In this document: one piece after another, positions 8,123-15,941 of the stretch
Layout of the letters: every line of letters begins with the position of its first letter
Position numbering within the stretch: position 1 is the first letter of the stretch
From: Actinomadura luzonensis
GTDB lineage: Bacteria > Actinomycetota > Actinomycetes > Streptosporangiales > Streptosporangiaceae
DNA length: 64,000 nt
Reading direction: 5' to 3'
NCBI RefSeq assembly: GCF_022664455.2
Contig: NZ_JAKRKC020000002.1
Span: 1,674,001-1,738,000 of the forward strand
Notes under the pieces: model-generated
Told to the model about the DNA's origin: nothing
Databases searched by the model: none
What the model saw: the letters and a program-made list of their open reading frames with translations, nothing else
Program-made: the position numbers and the translations under genes

Positions 8123-8593
8123 TTACAGCGGAATCTCGACCGGACCGAAGTCGCCCTCCGTCGGTCTACGGGCTTCTGCGTAATGATCAGGATCGGCCTT
8201 GATCCGGGCGGTGGCCCGCCAGCCCGCGATGACCTCTTGCGTGGTGGTGTCGACGTCCAGTTCGGCGGCGTCGGACAGGGCTTCGACGAGTTCGAGCGTG
8301 AAGGACCGGAGTTCGTCCGAGGACAGATGGCGTACCCAGGGGAACACGTCGGGCATGGCGAGGACCAAGGACCGGGCGGTCGAGTCGTGCCGCATGAGGG
8401 CGAGCAGCAGCCGGGACGCGGTGGACAACGTCCGGTCGCGCTCCTCCTCGCGGTTCGCGGCGGTCAGGTAGAAGTCGGGGGCGTCACGGTGCGTGATGCG
8501 GACGCGTCCCAGCCGGGCCGCACGTTCCGCGACTGCCCGGGGATTTCGCGAGAGGTCAGAAAATGTCACCGCGTCGGCTTGTCCAGTGCTCAC
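8123..8593 (-). CDS. Prevent-host-death-like antitoxin family protein, no adjacent toxin
   Basis: A 156-residue protein starting with GTG. The N-terminus resembles Phd/YefM antitoxins (VTFSDLSRNPRAVAERAARL, then RVRITHRDAPDFYLT), the region that dimerises and binds operator DNA. A longer helical C-terminal part follows (LVLAMPDVFPWVRHLSSDEL RSF). No RelE/Doc-type toxin frame follows downstream: the next 200 nt hold only fragments. A TCAGAA-TGTG-TTCTGA inverted repeat 16 nt upstream suits autoregulation. The toxin may have been lost, or the protein may be a solitary regulator. Confidence 0.7.
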   Translation of the reverse strand: MSTGQADAVTFSDLSRNPRAVAERAARLGRVRITHRDAPDFYLTAANREEERDRTLSTASRLLLALMRHDSTARSLVLAMPDVFPWVRHLSSDELRSFTLELVEALSDAAELDVDTTTQEVIAGWRATARIKADPDHYAEARRPTEGDFGPVEIPL

Positions 8594-8608
8594 GGTGCCC
8601 AGCGTATA

Positions 8609-8624
8609 TCAGAATGTGTTCTGA
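8609..8624. promoter_or_regulatory. Inverted repeat, likely operator of the antitoxin-like gene
   Basis: TCAGAATGTGTTCTGA is a perfect 6-bp inverted repeat around a 4-nt centre, lying 16 nt upstream of the GTG start of the antitoxin-like gene. Autoregulation through such palindromes is usual for Phd/YefM proteins. Binding by this protein is inference. Confidence 0.5.
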
Positions 8625-8825
8625 ACTCTGGGATCAACCGGATCGGATGTGGTGGGCACTCGACCATATCGCCAGACCAAGATCGTCCAATTGTGTGTGG
8701 CCACGACGCCCCACGCGGCCCCGCGCCGCAGCCGGTACGAAGGTGCCCTCGGGCGGCAGGGCCCGAAGTGCCCAGTCAGACGACCGATGCAAAGCTGTCG
8801 TGCAGCTCTTCAACCCACGTCGCCC
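8625..8825. other. Intergenic stretch without a supported gene
   Basis: This 200-nt stretch separates the antitoxin-like operator from the decayed DUF397 copy. A short minus-strand frame (8634-8840) has no recognisable family. Its base composition is slightly less GC-rich than the flanking housekeeping genes, as in the whole 3.7-9.2 kb accessory region. Confidence 0.4.
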
Positions 8826-8952
8826 AGCGGATGCCGACACCGTCGCCGCTCAGCGGGGCGACCTCGATGCAGTCGCCGCCGTCTGCGCCGCTTTAGGACG
8901 CCTTGCGCCACTGTGCGTGCTGGAGTTCGGCGATCAGTTCGTCATTCCTCAT
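8826..8952 (-). pseudogene. Decayed DUF397 gene (nonsense mutation)
   Basis: Starting at the ATG at 8952 the translation is MRNDELIAELQHAQWRKAS, a stop, then SGADGGDCIEVAPLSGDGVG IR, after which similarity is lost. The intact DUF397 at 3741-3965 has Tyr (TAC) where this copy has TAA at 8893-8895, so a single substitution ended the frame. The C-terminal third (WVVRGSVFRAF block) is missing. It lies directly behind a decayed XRE/DUF5753 remnant, showing that a whole regulator pair was once here. Confidence 0.75.
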
Positions 8953-9176
8953 GCGGTCTCGTTGATGGGTAGTGCGTGTCACTTCGCCATCGTTTACGCA
9001 ATGGGAATGTTGCGCGTCCGGCAGTTGCATCCGCTGTGCGATCACGAATTTCATCCAGTGAACCGATTGCCATGAAGTGTCGTTCGAGAATTACGAGCAA
9101 CCGCCTTTGGGGCGGGTAATCGAGGCGATCGCTCGCGATGGGCAGACAGCGGAGGGAATCGTCCCCGGGCAGCCCG
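8950..9176 (-). pseudogene. Decayed XRE/DUF5753 regulator remnant
   Basis: Only the end of a DUF5753 domain is left. In one frame it reads MAIGSLDE (from 9074). After a one-base shift it continues FVIAQRMQLPDAQHSHCVND, then GEVTRTTHQRDRMR, matching GGFVIAQQLNGPDAVYLDTA SDGEMTDRADRVRR of the intact gene at 3952-4773. The helix-turn-helix half is absent. The overlap with the following DUF397 start codon is preserved, so this was a second regulator pair of the same type. Confidence 0.65.
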
Positions 9177-9530
9177 TCATCGCTCGCCGACGAGGACGAT
9201 CTCACCGGTGCGCCGGTCGCGCCGGACCCGGATGACCACCCGCCCTCTGATATAGCGCGGTTCCTTCGCCAGCCGGTCCAGCCAGACCCGCCTGACCAGA
9301 CCTTCGACATCGCCGGTGCCAGTGGTTGTTGCGATGAGCGCCGTGAGGAGGTGCGCGGTGGCGATGTCCCTCCGGCTGGTCACACCGCAGGGGCCTTCAC
9401 TGCGACTGCCGTGAACGTCCCACAGGTAGAACCCGTCGATGTCACAGTCCGTCCGCCTCGGCTGCGGGGCGCGGAGTGCGGCGGCAAGGTCGGGTGCGGT
9501 GACCAGGGCCTTCGGGTCGTTTCGCGTCAT
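9177..9530 (-). CDS. Hypothetical protein
   Basis: A 117-residue protein from the ATG at 9530 (MTRNDPKAL). I do not recognise a family. It is rich in Arg and Asp, with the segments DIDGFYLWDVHGSR, DIATAHLLTALIATTTG and a basic C-terminal strand pair (RGRVVIRVRRDRRTGEIVLV). No signal peptide or TM segment is present. It follows the XRE/TPR regulator gene on the same strand with a 77-nt gap and may belong to its unit. A real gene is likely because the codon pattern is actinomycete-like to the end. Confidence 0.5.
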   Translation of the reverse strand: MTRNDPKALVTAPDLAAALRAPQPRRTDCDIDGFYLWDVHGSRSEGPCGVTSRRDIATAHLLTALIATTTGTGDVEGLVRRVWLDRLAKEPRYIRGRVVIRVRRDRRTGEIVLVGER

Positions 9531-9607
9531 GGATCGGGACGGTAGATCGCCGCAGGCGCCGCATCTGGGACGGTTGTGCGGGTAAATGAGCCGTACAACG
9601 GTGCGGG

Positions 9608-10807
9608 TCACACGATGCCTGCCCGGCACGCCAGGCCACGCAGTTGCGGCGTGCTGGGACGATGCTCCCGCTTGACGAGTTGCGCGAGGACGTCCCGCGT
9701 GCGCTGGTCGTAGCGGATCAACTGCGGCGAGAGCTGTTCCGCGTTCAGCAGTGTGTTCACCGCGGCGGCGTCCTTGCGCTGCAGGGTGTACGCGCGGGCG
9801 AGGTCGAGATGGACCTGGGCGCGGCGACCGAGCAGGCTGACCGGCAGCCGGGACAGGTCGAGGGCTTCGCCCAGCGCAACGGCGAGTTTCGCGTCACCGA
9901 AGGCGACCGCTGACGACAGACGGTGGATCCGGATGTTGGTGATGCCGAAGGCGGTCCAGAAATCATTGCGTTCGCGGCCGATGTGGTCGGCGGCGGCGGT
10001 GGCCTCGGCAAGATGACTGTCTGTCCCGCCTCGATCGTAGGTGTGCGCGGCGGCCGAGGCGGCGACCAGGTACAGTCCGCCCCGAACCGAGGCCAGGACC
10101 GGATTCGTTCGGTGCTCGTCGCCGTGCAGCGACTCAGCGGCCCGCACGGCCAGATCACGGGCCTGCTCCGGGCGGTGCATCTTGATCAGGATGTAGCCCA
10201 GCCGGTAGGCGCTGACCGCCGCGAGCAGAGGCCGATCGGCATCCTCCGCTGCGGCCAAGGAACGATCGGCGGCCAGCCACGCGAGCTCGGGCTCGTCCAC
10301 GCGCGTCAGGACGGTCGCTGCGCACTGGTAGGTCAGAGCTCTCAGCGTGTCGGCTGGACGCCGATGCTTCCGCGGCACGGCCTGCCGACCGTGCTCGACT
10401 GCGAGAATCAATCCCGGCAACCGCTGCCCCGCTTCCTCGTACCGGGCGGACTGGTACAAGCGGTTGATCCGGTGCAGCTCGATCCGCAACCGGTGCGGAC
10501 TCTCCGCTTGGCCTGTGAACGGTGAGAGCATGTCGTAGCGCAGCATGGCTTCCCGGATTCCCTCGCCTGGCCGGTAGCGCGATTCGCCGTCCTGCTGACC
10601 GGCATGGGTCAACTCGTGGACGCTCACGCCCAGCACCTGCGCCAGTCGCACTAGCACGCTGTGACTGTCGATACGGCGTACTCCGCGTTCGACCTGGCTG
10701 AGCCAGCTCTCCGACCTGCCGATCAGCCCGGCCGCCGCCTGTTGGGACAGGCCACGCCGTCGCCGCTGCCGGGCGATGCGTCCGCCGACCTCGACCTGGT
10801 CGTTCAT
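9608..10807 (-). CDS. XRE family regulator with TPR-like helical domain
   Basis: A 399-residue protein from the ATG at 10807. Residues 10-65 form a Cro/CI helix-turn-helix (RQRRRRGLSQQAAAGLIGRS, ESWLSQVERGVRRI). The remaining 320 residues are helical and repeat-like (LTYQCAATVLTRVDEPELAW LAADRSLAAAEDADRPLLA), as in TPR-containing regulators of actinomycetes that sense peptides or small molecules. It starts 13 nt after the flavoprotein gene stop, so both are probably one transcript. Targets unknown. Confidence 0.88.
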   Translation of the reverse strand: MNDQVEVGGRIARQRRRRGLSQQAAAGLIGRSESWLSQVERGVRRIDSHSVLVRLAQVLGVSVHELTHAGQQDGESRYRPGEGIREAMLRYDMLSPFTGQAESPHRLRIELHRINRLYQSARYEEAGQRLPGLILAVEHGRQAVPRKHRRPADTLRALTYQCAATVLTRVDEPELAWLAADRSLAAAEDADRPLLAAVSAYRLGYILIKMHRPEQARDLAVRAAESLHGDEHRTNPVLASVRGGLYLVAASAAAHTYDRGGTDSHLAEATAAADHIGRERNDFWTAFGITNIRIHRLSSAVAFGDAKLAVALGEALDLSRLPVSLLGRRAQVHLDLARAYTLQRKDAAAVNTLLNAEQLSPQLIRYDQRTRDVLAQLVKREHRPSTPQLRGLACRAGIV

Positions 10808-10820
10808 GAGGCCCCTCACC

Positions 10821-11342
10821 TTAGGCGGACGCGCCGCCCGTCGCCCGCTCCAGCTCGTCCAGCACATCGTCCCAGGCCGGCATGCGTCTCTCATAGGGTG
10901 CTGACGGATCGAACAGCAGCCGCACGCCCATCTGGCTCAGCACGCCGAGGCTGGTCCGGAAGGCGAGGTGCTGCGCGAGGGCGGGCTTGAGCATGGGGAC
11001 GGCGACGATCGGCACGCCGTAGCCGGTCAGCTCGCACAGCAGCCCCACCGCGAAGTTGTCCGTGATCCCCGCAGCCCATTTGTTGATCGTGTTGAAGGTC
11101 ATCGGTGCCGCTATGACCGCGTCCGCTTTGGGCAGTTCCTTGCCCTCTCCGGGCATCCGGAACTCGCTGCGTACCCGCTCTCCCGTCTGCTGCTCAAGGC
11201 GTGCCTGATCGAGGAAGCGCAGGCCCAGGGGCGTGGAGACGACGAACACCTGCCAGCCGGCGGCTTGTGCGCCGGTCACGAGGTCGGTGACAGGGCCGGC
11301 ATGGGACGGGGCCGCGCTGGTGACGATGTACAGCACGCGCAC
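10821..11342 (-). CDS. Flavoprotein (phosphopantothenoylcysteine decarboxylase-like fold)
   Basis: A 173-residue Flavoprotein-family protein, the fold shared by CoaC, UbiX-type prenyltransferases and lantibiotic cysteine decarboxylases. It starts RVLYIVTSAAPSHAG. It keeps the FMN-binding ADAVIAAPMTFNTINKWAAG segment with the TxNT element, and the later PIVAVPMLKPALAQH. Stand-alone members are common in Streptomyces-type genomes next to XRE regulators. The reaction is unknown. It is the first gene of the unit leading into the XRE/TPR gene. Confidence 0.85.
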   Translation of the reverse strand: MRVLYIVTSAAPSHAGPVTDLVTGAQAAGWQVFVVSTPLGLRFLDQARLEQQTGERVRSEFRMPGEGKELPKADAVIAAPMTFNTINKWAAGITDNFAVGLLCELTGYGVPIVAVPMLKPALAQHLAFRTSLGVLSQMGVRLLFDPSAPYERRMPAWDDVLDELERATGGASA

Positions 11343-11369
11343 GCAAGCCAGCGTAGCCCGATCGTGCGG

Positions 11370-11576
11370 TCAGGGGCTCCAGTGGTGGAAGCCGGCGGCG
11401 CGGGCCTCGGACTCGTCGCGGAACAGGTTGGTGTCGAACGGGGTGACGGCGTACGAGGGGTCGCCGGGGACGTCGTACACGTCGGCGGTCGCGAGGGTGG
11501 TCGCCGCGAGGATCTCGATCACCAGGAAGGCGCCGTACCAGATCGCCAGCGCGCCGAGGAACGAACGGAGTCTCAT
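11370..11576 (-). CDS. Small membrane-anchored hypothetical protein
   Basis: A 68-residue protein with one N-terminal hydrophobic helix (FLGALAIWYGAFLVIEILAA) followed by a short polar tail (DVYDVPGDPSYAVTPFDTN). GAAGGGGG precedes the ATG. It is divergent from the PadR gene and shares its control region (11577-11657), so PadR could regulate both. Function unknown. Confidence 0.6.
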   Translation of the reverse strand: MRLRSFLGALAIWYGAFLVIEILAATTLATADVYDVPGDPSYAVTPFDTNLFRDESEARAAGFHHWSP

Positions 11577-11618
11577 CCGGCCCCCTTCGAAGTGGCTCAG
11601 GGCCGATTGCAGGCGGCC

Positions 11619-11646
11619 GTACACCGCGTATATACCCTTGGTGTAC
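11619..11646. promoter_or_regulatory. PadR-type operator between divergent genes
   Basis: GTACACC (11619-11625) and GGTGTAC (11640-11646) form a perfect inverted repeat with a 14-nt spacer. The spacer contains the palindrome GTATATAC (11628-11635), which may also be the -10 element of the PadR-ABC operon. PadR proteins usually bind such repeats over their own promoter. The assignment is by position and symmetry. Confidence 0.6.
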
Positions 11647-11657
11647 AGTCCAGGCGC

Positions 11658-12185
11658 ATGAGCGTTCCCCTTGCCCTGCTGGGCCTCCTGGAGCGGGAGC
11701 CGAGCCACGGCTACGACCTGAAGCGCGACTACGACACCTACTTCGGCCGGGGCAAGTCCCTGCCGTTCGGCCAGGTCTACTCCACGCTCGGCCGCCTGGC
11801 CAGGGACGGCAAGGTCACGGCGGGGCAGAGCGAGCCGGGCGACGGCCCCGACCGCAAGCGCTACGCCATCACGCCCCTCGGCAGCCAGGAGGTCGAGGCG
11901 TGGCTGTCGGAGCCGGTCGCGGCCGAGCCGTACCTGCAGACGGTGCTGTTCACGAAGGTCGTGCTGGCGCTGATGCTGGGGCGCGACGCCGCCGGCTACC
12001 TCGACCTGCAGCGGGCCACCCACCTGCGGCGGATGCGCGAGTTCACGCAGGTCAAGCGGGAGGGCTCGCTGGTGGACGCGCTGCTCGCCGACCACGGCAT
12101 GTTCCATCTGGAGGCCGACCTGCGGTGGATCGACGTCACGCAGGCGCGGCTGGGGGCGCTGGCCGCCATGGTGCGCGAGTCATGA
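11658..12185 (+). CDS. PadR family transcriptional regulator
   Basis: A 175-residue PadR protein. The winged helix occupies about residues 3-80 (LALLGLLEREPSHGYDLKRD Y, LPFGQVYSTLGRLARDGKV, DRKRYAITPLGSQEVEAWL). The C-terminal helices dimerise (LVDALLADHGMFHLEADLRW). Its stop overlaps the start of the ABC ATPase gene (ATGA), forming a regulator-ATPase-permease operon typical of drug or peptide export systems controlled by their own PadR. An operator-like repeat lies 12-39 nt upstream. Confidence 0.93.
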   Translation: MSVPLALLGLLEREPSHGYDLKRDYDTYFGRGKSLPFGQVYSTLGRLARDGKVTAGQSEPGDGPDRKRYAITPLGSQEVEAWLSEPVAAEPYLQTVLFTKVVLALMLGRDAAGYLDLQRATHLRRMREFTQVKREGSLVDALLADHGMFHLEADLRWIDVTQARLGALAAMVRES

Positions 12186-12883
12186 TCGTCGAGGCGCGCG
12201 GGGTCAGCCGCTCCTTCGGGAGCACGCCCGCGCTGCGCGAGGCCGGCCTGGCGGTGGACGCCGGGGAGATCGTCGCGGTCATGGGGCCCAGCGGCTCGGG
12301 CAAGTCGACGCTGCTGCACTGCCTGGCCGGGATCTTCACCCCGGACAGCGGCGAGGTGTGGTTCGACGGGCGGCGGCTGGACACCCTGAGCGACGCCCGG
12401 CGCACCGAGCTGCGGCGCACCGCGTTCGGGTTCGTGTTCCAGTTCGGTCAGCTCGTGCCCGAGCTGACCGTCGCCGACAACGTCGCGCTGCCGCTGCTGC
12501 TGGGACGGGTCCGGCGCAGGGACGCCTACCCGCGCGCCGACGCCTGGCTGGAGCGGCTGGGGCTGGCGGAGCTGGGCAAGCGGCGGACGGGGGAGCTGTC
12601 GGGCGGGCAGGCGCAGCGGGTGGCGATCGCGCGGGCGCTGGTGGGCGGGCCGCGGGTGCTGTTCGCCGACGAGCCGACCGGCTCGCTCGACTCGCTCACC
12701 GGCGAGCACGTCATGGACCTCATGGTGGGTCTGGCCCGCGAGGAGGGCACGACCGTGATCGTCGTGACGCACGACGCGCGCGTGGCGGCGTTCGCCGACC
12801 GGGAGGTCATCGTCCGCGACGGCCGCGTCACCGATCCCCTCGGCGCGGCCGCGGCCAGGGTGCCGGGCGAGGTCGTGCGGTGA
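12182..12883 (+). CDS. ABC transporter ATP-binding protein (LolD/MacB-like)
   Basis: A 233-residue ATPase. It has Walker A GPSGSGKST, Q-loop FVFQFGQLVPELTV, signature LSGGQAQRVAIARAL, Walker B VLFADEPTGSLDS and an H-loop in VIVVTHDARVA. The FADEPTGSLDS form and pairing with an FtsX-type permease place it in the MacB/LolD (mechanotransmission) group, which moves lipids, peptides or drugs across the membrane without a classical import pathway. It is translationally coupled to both neighbours (ATGA, GTGA). Confidence 0.95.
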   Translation: MIVEARGVSRSFGSTPALREAGLAVDAGEIVAVMGPSGSGKSTLLHCLAGIFTPDSGEVWFDGRRLDTLSDARRTELRRTAFGFVFQFGQLVPELTVADNVALPLLLGRVRRRDAYPRADAWLERLGLAELGKRRTGELSGGQAQRVAIARALVGGPRVLFADEPTGSLDSLTGEHVMDLMVGLAREEGTTVIVVTHDARVAAFADREVIVRDGRVTDPLGAAAARVPGEVVR

Positions 12884-15102
12884 TCGGGCTGGGGCTGCGG
12901 ATGTCGCTGCGCGGCGGCCGGGAGGCGGCGGCCCGGCTGGCGCTGATCGTGGCCGGCGTGGCGGCCGGCGTCCTGGTGCTGCTGACGACGTTGTCGCTGT
13001 TCAACGCCTTCCAGGCGACGAACGGCCGCCAGTGCTGGGAGTGCACCACCGGCACCGCACCGAGCGGCAGGCTGCTCGACTCCACCGCCATGGGCGCGTT
13101 GTGGAACTACCGCGAGGACTACTACGCGGGCCAGGCGATCAAGCGGCTGGACGCGGCCGCGCTCGGCCCGCGGGCGCCGGTCGTCCCCGGCCTGGCGCGC
13201 ATGCCGGAGCCGGGCCGCTACTACGTCTCGCCCGCGCTGGCCGCGCTGCTGGCCGCGACCCCGCGCGAGATGCTGGCCGACCGCTTCCCCGGCGCCCGCG
13301 CCGGGATCATCGGCGCGGCGGCGCTGTCCGGGCCCGACGAGCTGGCCGTGGTGGTCGGGCGCACGCCGGAGGAGGTGGCCGCCCTGGCCGGCACCCGGCA
13401 GGTGGACGCGGTGGAGACCGCGCTCCGGGTGGACGCGAACGCCGACCTGTACCGGTTCGGGTTCGCCGTCGCGGCGGCCGGGCTGACCGTGCCGCTGCTC
13501 GTGCTGGTGAACGCCGCCACCCGCCTCGCCGCCGCCCGCCGCGAGGCGCGTTTCGCCGCGATCCGGCTGGCCGGCGGCACCGCCCGCCAGGTGAGCGTGC
13601 TCGCCGCCGTGGAGGCCGCGCTCGGCGCGCTGCTGGGGACGCTGCTCGGCGTCGCGCTCTTCCAGCCGGTACGCCCGGCCGTCGCCCTGGTGCGGGTCAC
13701 CGGCTCCCGCTTCTTCCCCGAGCTGGTCGCTCCGGAGGTCTGGCAGTACGCGGCCGTGCTCGCCGTCGTCCCGGCGCTGGCCGGCGGCACCGCGTTGTGG
13801 TCGCTGCGCCGGGTGCGGATCAGCCCGCTCGGCGCGGCCAGGAGGACCCCGCCGCGTCCGCCGCGGGCGTGGCGGCTGATCCCGCTGGTGGCCGGGCTGG
13901 GGCTGTTCGCGGGGCCGGTGTTCCGCGACGCCAAGGACGCCGACGCGCCGCCGGCCGTGGCGGGGCTCGTGCTGACCATGGCCGGGCTCGTCCTGGCGGG
14001 CCCGTGGCTGACGGCGCTGGCGGCCCGGCTGGCGGCCCGCGCGACCGGCGGCGCGGCGACGCTGCTGGCGGCGCAGCGGCTGGCCGCGGACCCGAAGGCG
14101 GCCTTCCGGTCGGTGAGCGGGCTGGTGCTCGCGGTGTTCGTCGGGACGGCGCTCGCGGGCATCGTCCCGGCCGTGGTGTCGGGGCAGCGGGCCGTGGCGG
14201 GCGGCACGCTGACCGACGTGCTGCGGGTGCCGCTCGGCCGGGTGCCGGGCGCGGGCGGGCTGCCCGCGCGGGCGGGCGCGGAGCTGCTGGACCGGTTGCG
14301 CGCGTTCACGGGGGCCGGCGTGCTGCCGATCTACGCCCTGCCGGAGGGCACGCGCGGCCAGGTGATCGGCCCGGACCGGCCGCCGCCCACCACCGTCGTC
14401 GCCTGCGCCGACCTGGCCCGCTACCCCGTGCTCGGCCGGTGCCCGGCGGGCGCGCAGGCGGTGACGGGCTACTTCGACCGCGTCGTCGAGGCCGACAACC
14501 CGCTGTCCATCGACCGGCTGCGTCCCTTCACCGGGCCGGCCGGCCGGGCGGTGTCGGTGACCGGGCTGAGCCTGTCCGCGGTCCTGGTCCGCACCGACGG
14601 CACGGGCGGCGCGCTGGAACGCGTCAGGACCCTGCTGTCCCGGTACAGCGTGGACGCGCCGATGACCTTCGCCGAGGTGGCCGAGGTCCGGGCGCGGCTG
14701 TACACGCAGGCCGAGAACGTGGGGCTGGCCATGGTCGTCCTGACCCTGCTGGCCGGCGGCTGCAGCCTGGTCGTGGCGGTGGGCGGCGGGCTGATGGAGC
14801 GCCGGCAGCCGTTCACGCTGCTGCGCCTGGCCGGCACGCCCGCCCGCACGCTGGCCGCGGTGGTGCTGCTGGAGTCGGCGCTGCCGCTCGTCCTGGCCGC
14901 CGTCGTCGCCGCCGCGGCCGGGTACGGCGTGGCGGGGCCGTTCGTCGCCGCGCTGGCGATGAAGGGCGCGTCCCTGGCGCTGCCCGGCCCGGTCTACTTC
15001 GGGGCGCTCGGCGCGGGGCTGGCCGCGTCCCTGCTGGTGGTCCTCGCCGCGCTGCCGCTGCTGCGGCACCTGACCGCGCCCGACAACGCGCGTTTCGAGT
15101 AG
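12880..15102 (+). CDS. FtsX-like ABC transporter permease
   Basis: A 740-residue membrane protein starting with GTG in a GTGA overlap with the ATPase gene. It has an N-terminal TM helix (ALIVAGVAAGVLVLLTTLSL F), a long extracytoplasmic region, then two FtsX-type blocks with several helices each. One is around residues 190-420 (GFAVAAAGLTVPLLVLVNAA; LAAVEAALGALLGTLLGVAL). The other is near the C-terminus (LAAVVLLESALPLVLAAVVA; FGALGAGLAASLLVVLAALP). It is the membrane half of the exporter; the substrate is not indicated. Confidence 0.92.
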   Translation: MIGLGLRMSLRGGREAAARLALIVAGVAAGVLVLLTTLSLFNAFQATNGRQCWECTTGTAPSGRLLDSTAMGALWNYREDYYAGQAIKRLDAAALGPRAPVVPGLARMPEPGRYYVSPALAALLAATPREMLADRFPGARAGIIGAAALSGPDELAVVVGRTPEEVAALAGTRQVDAVETALRVDANADLYRFGFAVAAAGLTVPLLVLVNAATRLAAARREARFAAIRLAGGTARQVSVLAAVEAALGALLGTLLGVALFQPVRPAVALVRVTGSRFFPELVAPEVWQYAAVLAVVPALAGGTALWSLRRVRISPLGAARRTPPRPPRAWRLIPLVAGLGLFAGPVFRDAKDADAPPAVAGLVLTMAGLVLAGPWLTALAARLAARATGGAATLLAAQRLAADPKAAFRSVSGLVLAVFVGTALAGIVPAVVSGQRAVAGGTLTDVLRVPLGRVPGAGGLPARAGAELLDRLRAFTGAGVLPIYALPEGTRGQVIGPDRPPPTTVVACADLARYPVLGRCPAGAQAVTGYFDRVVEADNPLSIDRLRPFTGPAGRAVSVTGLSLSAVLVRTDGTGGALERVRTLLSRYSVDAPMTFAEVAEVRARLYTQAENVGLAMVVLTLLAGGCSLVVAVGGGLMERRQPFTLLRLAGTPARTLAAVVLLESALPLVLAAVVAAAAGYGVAGPFVAALAMKGASLALPGPVYFGALGAGLAASLLVVLAALPLLRHLTAPDNARFE

Positions 15103-15143
15103 GAGACCCCCGCTCCTGATCGCGGAGCTGACAGGATCGCGGC

Positions 15144-15941
15144 ATGCCCCGTGACTTCCCGCTGCGCGCCACCTTCGACCAGGTGGCCGGGTCCTACCAG
15201 GACGCCCGCCCCGACTACCCGCCCGGCCTGTACGCCGACCTGCTCGCCGACACCGGCCTCAGGCCGCCCGCGCCCCTGCTGGAGGTCGGCTGCGGCCCGG
15301 GCAAGGCCACGCTGCCGCTGGCGCGGGCGGGCTTCCCGATCACCGCGGTCGAGCTGGGCCCCGCCCTGGCGGCCGAGGCGCGGCGGCGGCTCGCCGGGTT
15401 CGCCGGCGTCGAGGTGGTGACGTCGTCCTTCGAGTCCTGGGAGCCGCCGCCGGGCGCCCGCTTCGCCCTGGTGTACGCGGCCACGGCCTGGAAGTGGGTG
15501 GACCCGGAGGTCAAGTACGCGAAAGCCGCGGACCTGCTCACGCCGGGCGGCCACCTGGCCGTGTGGAACGCCGACCACGCGCTGCCCGCCGGCCACGACC
15601 CGTTCTTCACCGAGATCCAGCGCGTCTACGAGGACCTCGGCGAGGGCCATCCCGGCCCGTGGCCGCCGCCCGAGAGCCCGCCCGACCCCACGGCCGACGA
15701 GCTGGCGGCCTCGGGACGGTTCGAGGTGACCGGGACGCGGCGCTACCTGTGGGCCCTGCGCTACACGGCGGAGGAGTACATCGCGTTGCTGGAGACGTTC
15801 TCCGGTCACATCGCCATGGACCCCGCCAAACGGGAGCACCTGTACGGGGAGATGCGCCGGCTGCTCGCCGCCCGCCCGGACGGGCGGCTCACCCGCCACT
15901 GGTCGGTCGTGCTGACGATCGGCAGGGTGCCGCCGGGATGA
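15144..15941 (+). CDS. Class I SAM-dependent methyltransferase
   Basis: A 265-residue methyltransferase. Motif I is LLEVGCGPGKATLPLAR, the acidic residue after strand 2 is in ITAVELGPAL, and the motif IV region is FALVYAATAWKWVDPEVKYA. Length and order fit the Methyltransf_11/25 group that acts on small molecules. It stands 41 nt after the FtsX gene and its 3' end overlaps the convergent MFS gene by 53 nt. The acceptor is unknown. Confidence 0.9.
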   Translation: MPRDFPLRATFDQVAGSYQDARPDYPPGLYADLLADTGLRPPAPLLEVGCGPGKATLPLARAGFPITAVELGPALAAEARRRLAGFAGVEVVTSSFESWEPPPGARFALVYAATAWKWVDPEVKYAKAADLLTPGGHLAVWNADHALPAGHDPFFTEIQRVYEDLGEGHPGPWPPPESPPDPTADELAASGRFEVTGTRRYLWALRYTAEEYIALLETFSGHIAMDPAKREHLYGEMRRLLAARPDGRLTRHWSVVLTIGRVPPG

